Positions 16,159-20,439 of a stretch of 20,439 nucleotides of DNA are shown here, piece after piece. Location of the stretch: NCBI GenBank assembly GCA_947463105.1, contig CANHSD010000016.1:1-20439 (forward strand), in the 5' to 3' direction. Source of the stretch: Chitinophagaceae bacterium (GTDB taxonomy: Bacteria; Bacteroidota; Bacteroidia; Chitinophagales; Chitinophagaceae). The notes beneath the pieces were generated by a model. That model made no database searches and was not told where the DNA came from. It saw nothing but the letters and a program-made list of their open reading frames with translations. The first letter of the stretch is position 1, and the number at the start of each line of letters is the position of its first letter. Position numbers and translations under genes: made by a program.

Positions 16159-17396
16159 TGCACATTTTATTCAAAAATATCAAAGAATTGGTTCAGGTAC
16201 GCAGGGAATCCATTTCATTTGTTTCAGGAAAGGAGATGGGTGTTTTGCCCACTATAAAGAATGCTTTTCTGGTGGTGGATGAAGGCAGAATTGCCGACTA
16301 TGGAACCATGGAAACCTGTCCTGAAAGCGCATTCGATGAAGTAATTGATGCTACCGGAAAGATGATACTGCCCTCCTGGTGTGATGCACATTCCCATATT
16401 GTTTATGCTGGAAGCAGAGAAGGTGAGTTCGTAGACAGAATCAATGGGCTTACCTATGAAGCGATTGCCCAAAAAGGAGGTGGCATTTTAAATTCCGCTA
16501 AAATGCTAAATGAAACAACAGAAGAAGAACTTTATGAACAAAGTAAACTAAGGCTTGAGGAAGTGATGCGTTTGGGAACGGGTGCCATTGAAATAAAATC
16601 TGGCTATGGCCTAACCATTGAGGGTGAATTGAAAATGCTTCGTGTGATACAACGGTTAAAATCAAATTATCCAATTGCAATTGAAGCCACGTTATTGGGA
16701 GCACATGCAGTTCCGTCCAATTTCAGTGATAACAAAGCCGGATTTATGCAACTGTTGACTGATGAATTGATTCCAAAAGTGGCAGCAGAAAAATTAGCCA
16801 AATACATTGATGTATTTTGTGAGATAGGCTATTTTACCGTCGAAGACACAGCAACGGTTTTAGCAACAGGGAAAAAATATGGATTGATTCCAAAGATTCA
16901 TGTAAATCAGTTTACAGCCATAGGAGGTGTACAAGTAGGGGTGGAATACAATGCCTTATCCGTTGATCATTTGGAGGAAATGAGAATGGAAGACATTGAA
17001 GTATTGAAAGGAACCAAAACCATGCCGGTGGCATTGCCCAATTGTTCTTATTTTTTAGGAATCCCTTATACTCCAGCAAGGCTCATGATAGACGAAGGTT
17101 TGCCCTTGGCATTGGCAACTGATTATAATCCAGGCTCTTCCCCTTCAGGCAACATGAACTTTGTCGTAGCCACAGCTTGCATTAAAATGAAAATGACACC
17201 GGAGGAAGCCATCAATGCAGCCACCATCAATGGGGCATATGCGATGGGGCTTGAAAATGAAATAGGATCCATCACCATTGGGAAGCAGGCGAATTTGATA
17301 ATGACAAAAAATATCAACTCATACGCATTCATCCCTTATTCGTTTGGATCACTTCAGATTGAGAAAGTGTATCTAAAAGGGAAAGAAGTAAATTGA
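16158..17396 (+). CDS. hutI: Imidazolonepropionase
   Basis: A 412-residue amidohydrolase that opens the ring of 4-imidazolone-5-propionate to N-formimidoyl-L-glutamate. The metal ligands are visible: H78 and H80 in CDAHSH, H248 in KIHVNQF and D322 in ATDYNPGS. Further family signs are the AGSREGEF segment at 84-91, EIKSGYGL at 145-152, H183 in GAHAVP and the composite N- and C-terminal beta-sandwich of the amidohydrolase fold (DEGRIADYG near 41-49 and GKQANLIM near 375-382). The length is standard. Its ATG overlaps the hutU stop by one base, which points to translational coupling. Confidence 0.96.
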   Translation: MHILFKNIKELVQVRRESISFVSGKEMGVLPTIKNAFLVVDEGRIADYGTMETCPESAFDEVIDATGKMILPSWCDAHSHIVYAGSREGEFVDRINGLTYEAIAQKGGGILNSAKMLNETTEEELYEQSKLRLEEVMRLGTGAIEIKSGYGLTIEGELKMLRVIQRLKSNYPIAIEATLLGAHAVPSNFSDNKAGFMQLLTDELIPKVAAEKLAKYIDVFCEIGYFTVEDTATVLATGKKYGLIPKIHVNQFTAIGGVQVGVEYNALSVDHLEEMRMEDIEVLKGTKTMPVALPNCSYFLGIPYTPARLMIDEGLPLALATDYNPGSSPSGNMNFVVATACIKMKMTPEEAINAATINGAYAMGLENEIGSITIGKQANLIMTKNINSYAFIPYSFGSLQIEKVYLKGKEVN

Positions 17397-17404
17397 ACTT
17401 CACA

Positions 17405-18433
17405 ATGAAAAACCGTATCCTACAGGATTTGAACGTTACTTATGCACCTGGCCAAATTAACGATTGGAATGGAAGAAAAACCGATCCTGCATTGGGTATC
17501 CAATACTGGTATCAGGCAATAGAACTGGCGGATATTGGAAATTTTCTCGATGAGGAAAAAATTAAGAAAGATAATTCAATTAAAAGAAAGCCTGCCATTG
17601 CATTGGTAGGATATCAATGTGATGAAGGAGTCAGAAGAAATTTTGGTCGCGTGGGTGCAGTAAACGGTCCTCTTTCAGTCCGAGAAAAACTGGCTAAACT
17701 CCCATTGCATTTTGACAACAAAAGACTGGTAGACCTGGGAAATGTAGCTTGTGTAAATGAAGACATGGAAGCTTGTCAACAAGCTTTTGCTGAAATCATT
17801 TCCCGGCTGATTAACCAAAATGTTTTCCCAATCGGCATTGGAGGTGGGCATGATATCGCATATGGACATTTTATGGGCATAAGAGAAGCAACAAGATATT
17901 CATCTCATGGAAAAATTGGAATCATCAATTTTGATGCACATTTTGATTTTCGACCGATTGAAAACAAACCCAATTCAGGAACTCCATTTAATCAAATCAT
18001 TACTTCGCTGAGACAGCAAAACGAATCGGTTGATTATTTTGTAATTGGTATTCAACGCCAATCAAATACCCCTGCCTTATTTGAGATTGCAAAAAATGAA
18101 ACGATTGAATTTGTGTACAGTATGGATTGTGAGCCTTCTGATAGGGACATTAAAAATATTCAAGATAAACTCATGACATTCATTAACAACAACGACCATT
18201 TGTACATTTCGATAGATCTTGATGGCTTTTCATCCGCCTTTGCTCCTGGGGTGAGCGCCCCCTCTCCATTGGGCTTTTCGCCTGTTTTTGTCTACAAAAT
18301 GTTAGACTTCTTGTTTAAGACAAGAAAAGTTATCTCTTGTGATATTGCAGAGTTAAATCCAACTGTCGATCAAGATAACATCACAGCAAATCTGGCAGCA
18401 AAATTGGTGGATTATATTGCTTCTATCCACTAG
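17405..18433 (+). CDS. hutG: Formimidoylglutamase (arginase fold)
   Basis: A 342-residue member of the arginase/agmatinase superfamily, expected to hydrolyse N-formimidoyl-L-glutamate to L-glutamate and formamide with a dimanganese centre. The metal ligands are H149 (GGGHDIAYGH), D177, H179 and D181 (NFDAHFDFRP), and D271 and D273 (SIDLDGFSSAFAPG). The start is set at ATG 17405, eight nt after the hutI stop; an in-frame TTG at 17393 overlapping hutI would add four residues. The operon position fixes the role within the otherwise broad superfamily. The name hutG is also used elsewhere for an unrelated N-formylglutamate deformylase, which this is not. Because this enzyme ends the pathway hydrolytically, no formimidoyltransferase is needed, and none is present in the window. 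Confidence 0.93.
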   Translation: MKNRILQDLNVTYAPGQINDWNGRKTDPALGIQYWYQAIELADIGNFLDEEKIKKDNSIKRKPAIALVGYQCDEGVRRNFGRVGAVNGPLSVREKLAKLPLHFDNKRLVDLGNVACVNEDMEACQQAFAEIISRLINQNVFPIGIGGGHDIAYGHFMGIREATRYSSHGKIGIINFDAHFDFRPIENKPNSGTPFNQIITSLRQQNESVDYFVIGIQRQSNTPALFEIAKNETIEFVYSMDCEPSDRDIKNIQDKLMTFINNNDHLYISIDLDGFSSAFAPGVSAPSPLGFSPVFVYKMLDFLFKTRKVISCDIAELNPTVDQDNITANLAAKLVDYIASIH

Positions 18434-18688
18434 AGAAATTATGCTTTTAAATTCTTTTAGCACCCCTATTTGTCAAGATATTCAATATTTTTCTATAAAT
18501 CAGACAAAAATCTAGCGGTGTGCCTAACCCTGTCTTATTTCGTAATCTATTGACTCCAATTCATATGGATTAACCAATATCGAACTTTGTCTAGTTTTTA
18601 GGGGTTCAAGACATTAGAATATCCATACGCCTTTAATGCAATTTTTTACTACAAATCATTATCTTGGGACCCAAATCAACAATTGCTT
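18434..18688 (+). other. Intergenic region between hutG and the second susC
   Basis: This 255-nt stretch shows no gene. It should hold the end of the hut transcript and the promoter of the second susC. A weak hairpin candidate, AGACA at 18502-18506 with TGTCT at 18531-18535 followed by TATTT, could serve as a terminator, but the long loop makes it doubtful. A 7-bp pair ACCCCTA (18462-18468) and TAGGGGT (18599-18605) is complementary across 130 nt. No clear TAnnTTTG promoter was found. Confidence 0.4.
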
Positions 18689-20439
18689 ATGTGTAAAAAG
18701 TACTGTATCATTGTGGTTGCTGCATTATTGCTTTGCATCAACAGTTCCGCACAAACCAGAACCGTTTCGGGTAAAGTGGTTTCAGAAACCGGAGAGCCCC
18801 TGATCGGCGCCAGTATTACCATCAAGGGAATCAAAACATCAACCCTTACAGGAAAGAATGGTGAATTCAGCATCAGGCCCAGCGCCAAAGCCACATCCAT
18901 TTCAATTTCTTTTTCAGGAATGGAAACCGCCGAAGTAAGCATTGGTAAAAAAGACAACATTACTGTTGTGATGAAAACCCAGGTTACCAATCTGTCTGAT
19001 GTTGTGGTGGTTGGATACGGAACCATCAGGAAAGCGGATGCCACAGGTGCGGTGCAACGCATCTCTCGTGAAGACCTTATAAGGGAAAGCCCAACCAATA
19101 TTCTACAGGCCATCCAGGGAAAACTTGCCGGTGTCAATGTTACCCAAAATGACGGAGCACCAGGTGCCGGCCTCAGCATCAGGGTTCGTGGATCCAATTC
19201 TTTCCTTGGCGGAACAGAGCCACTCTATGTAATTGATGGCGTTCCTTTCAACAACACCAGCAGCGGTACAACGCCCTCTTCGATTGGTGGAGACGAAAAG
19301 CAGACCCTGAATGTCATGGCATTCATCAACCCCAATGATATTGAATCCATTGATGTATTGAAAGATGCCTCTGCCACTGCCATCTATGGATCCAGGGGCG
19401 CCAACGGTGTTGTATTGATTACCACAAGAAAAGGAAGGGTTGGCAAGGACAAGGTTGAATTGCTTGCCAATGTGGGCATGTCTGAAATTACCAGAAAAAT
19501 TGATGTGCTCACCCCTTATGAATATGCTGCTTATCAAAACCTCTCCTTCCTCAATGCCAACAGGTATGATGGCACAAGCTATACCATGCCATATGCCAAC
19601 CTTGATCCGTTAAAGGATTTGACTACCAACTGGCAGGATGCCATTTTCAGGAATGGATTCCAACAACAGTATACATTGAACGTTTCAGGGGGCTCTGAAA
19701 ACGGAAGCCATAGCCTTACCTTGAACCACCTGAGCCAAAGTGGAATTGTTCAGAATTCCAATTTCAGGAAGATCGGACTGAGCTATAACCTCTACAGGAA
19801 TATTGGCAAGAACATCAAAATTGGCAGCAGCAATACGGTTTCCACTTCCACCACCAATGGCGTGAAAACCGGTACAGATAAGTCTGATGCAGCCAGTGCT
19901 GGCGTCATCCGCTCTGCCATCACCTTTCCGGCAACAATCGACTCTGTGGAGGAATATGATGGATCAGGCGATGGTTTCTTCATTACCAACCCTGTCATTT
20001 ATACCAATAATGTATTGAACAAGGTGACGGCCCTCAATATTTTCTCCTCCAACTATATAGAGGCGAGCATTGGAAAATACCTAAAAATCAGGGGAAACCT
20101 TGGATTCAACCATGGATCCAATACCCGCGACCAATATTATCCTAGAACGGTATACGAAGGTTTCAGTATCCGGGGATGGGGTTTAAAATCAGACAATCTC
20201 TGGAGCAGCATGGTATCCGAAGGACTGCTGACCTATAACCGGAAAATCAACAAGCACAGCCTTGTTGTAACGGGTGCATCTACTTTTGAAAGAAGCAATG
20301 GCCAGAACAAAAGGGTGGAGGCAAAAACCTTTCCCAATGATATCCTTCAAAATGAAAACATGGAATCGGCAGAACAAATCATGCCCGTTTCATCCAACCG
20401 TTTCCAATCAACCCTGATTTCATTTCTTGGTAGGATGAA
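18689..20439 (+). CDS. SusC/RagA-family TonB-dependent transporter, 3' end beyond window
   Basis: An open frame of 583 codons running off the right edge without a stop; full-length relatives are about 1000-1100 residues. Residues 1-21 form a signal peptide ending SSAQ. The carboxypeptidase-D-like domain covers about 25-96 (VSGKVVSETGEPLIGASI), the TonB-box region is LSDVVVVGYGT (102-112), and the plug runs about 113-248 with IRVRG (164-168), PLYVIDGVPF (178-187), NPNDIESIDVLKDASA (215-229) and YGSRGANGVVLITTRKG (233-249). Barrel strands begin after that. No STN domain is present. An extra Ser/Thr/Gly stretch at about 190-203 lies in the plug. The ATG at 18689 is the first start that gives a signal peptide. 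Base composition is clearly richer in G/C and C-ending codons than the first susC. A susD partner would be expected just past the window; substrate unknown. Confidence 0.94.
   Translation, partial: MCKKYCIIVVAALLLCINSSAQTRTVSGKVVSETGEPLIGASITIKGIKTSTLTGKNGEFSIRPSAKATSISISFSGMETAEVSIGKKDNITVVMKTQVTNLSDVVVVGYGTIRKADATGAVQRISREDLIRESPTNILQAIQGKLAGVNVTQNDGAPGAGLSIRVRGSNSFLGGTEPLYVIDGVPFNNTSSGTTPSSIGGDEKQTLNVMAFINPNDIESIDVLKDASATAIYGSRGANGVVLITTRKGRVGKDKVELLANVGMSEITRKIDVLTPYEYAAYQNLSFLNANRYDGTSYTMPYANLDPLKDLTTNWQDAIFRNGFQQQYTLNVSGGSENGSHSLTLNHLSQSGIVQNSNFRKIGLSYNLYRNIGKNIKIGSSNTVSTSTTNGVKTGTDKSDAASAGVIRSAITFPATIDSVEEYDGSGDGFFITNPVIYTNNVLNKVTALNIFSSNYIEASIGKYLKIRGNLGFNHGSNTRDQYYPRTVYEGFSIRGWGLKSDNLWSSMVSEGLLTYNRKINKHSLVVTGASTFERSNGQNKRVEAKTFPNDILQNENMESAEQIMPVSSNRFQSTLISFLGRM

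Noticed and set aside
18462..18605. ACCCCTA and TAGGGGT as a long-range inverted repeat, possibly ends of a small mobile element
   Set aside because: Seven bases over 130 nt is expected by chance, there is no flanking target duplication and no transposase or internal structure.
18676..19537. Two overlapping minus-strand open frames of 173 and 144 residues at the start of the second susC
   Set aside because: The plus strand encodes an unbroken SusC with signal peptide, TonB box and plug motifs; the antisense frames have no family features.
1..20439. CRISPR arrays, tRNA genes, prophage or defence systems
   Set aside because: No regularly spaced repeats, cloverleaf-like sequence, integrase, or nuclease/toxin domain was found when reading both strands.

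Overview
The window looks like chromosomal DNA of a member of the Bacteroidota, probably of the Chitinophagia/Sphingobacteriia type. The signs are two SusC/RagA-type TonB-dependent outer-membrane transporters, a RagB/SusD lipoprotein, several TlpA-like thioredoxins with DUF4369-like N-terminal domains, a LytS/LytTR pair of the Bacteroidota kind, an AT-rich composition and a general lack of Shine-Dalgarno sequences. The species cannot be named from the sequence. No tRNA, rRNA, CRISPR array, IS element or integrase is visible.

Layout. (1) Positions 1-237 are non-coding, followed by a small, very AT-rich DoxX-like membrane protein gene on the + strand (238-648). (2) Positions 666-10566 hold a compact minus-strand operon, read right to left: susC-like, susD-like, then four consecutive TlpA-type thioredoxin genes (one with a long N-terminal TPR-like region, then three with DUF4369-like domains). 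All six genes are separated by only 19-34 nt, which suggests one transcript for outer-membrane uptake plus periplasmic thiol-disulfide chemistry. (3) A 216-nt divergent intergenic region with two perfect inverted repeats separates that operon from a plus-strand LytS-type sensor kinase and LytTR response regulator (10783-12568), whose reading frames overlap. (4) The regulator gene is followed after 91 nt by a complete, tightly packed histidine-utilisation operon, hutH-hutU-hutI-hutG (12660-18433). Together these enzymes take histidine through urocanate, imidazolonepropionate and N-formimidoylglutamate to glutamate plus formamide. (5) After a 255-nt intergenic region, a second susC-like gene begins at 18689 and runs off the right edge. 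Its composition is visibly more GC-rich than the rest of the window.

How the genes may work together. SusC and SusD should form a TonB-driven outer-membrane uptake complex, and the four secreted thioredoxins would act on periplasmic substrates. Which substrate is imported and what is reduced cannot be read from the sequence. No ECF sigma/anti-sigma pair is present and the SusC has no N-terminal signalling (STN) domain, so the divergent two-component pair is the obvious local candidate regulator of the uptake operon, the hut operon or both; this is inference. The most unusual points are the run of four thioredoxin paralogues with differing active-site motifs behind one SusCD pair, and a urocanase of the long form best known from animals inside an otherwise ordinary bacterial hut operon.
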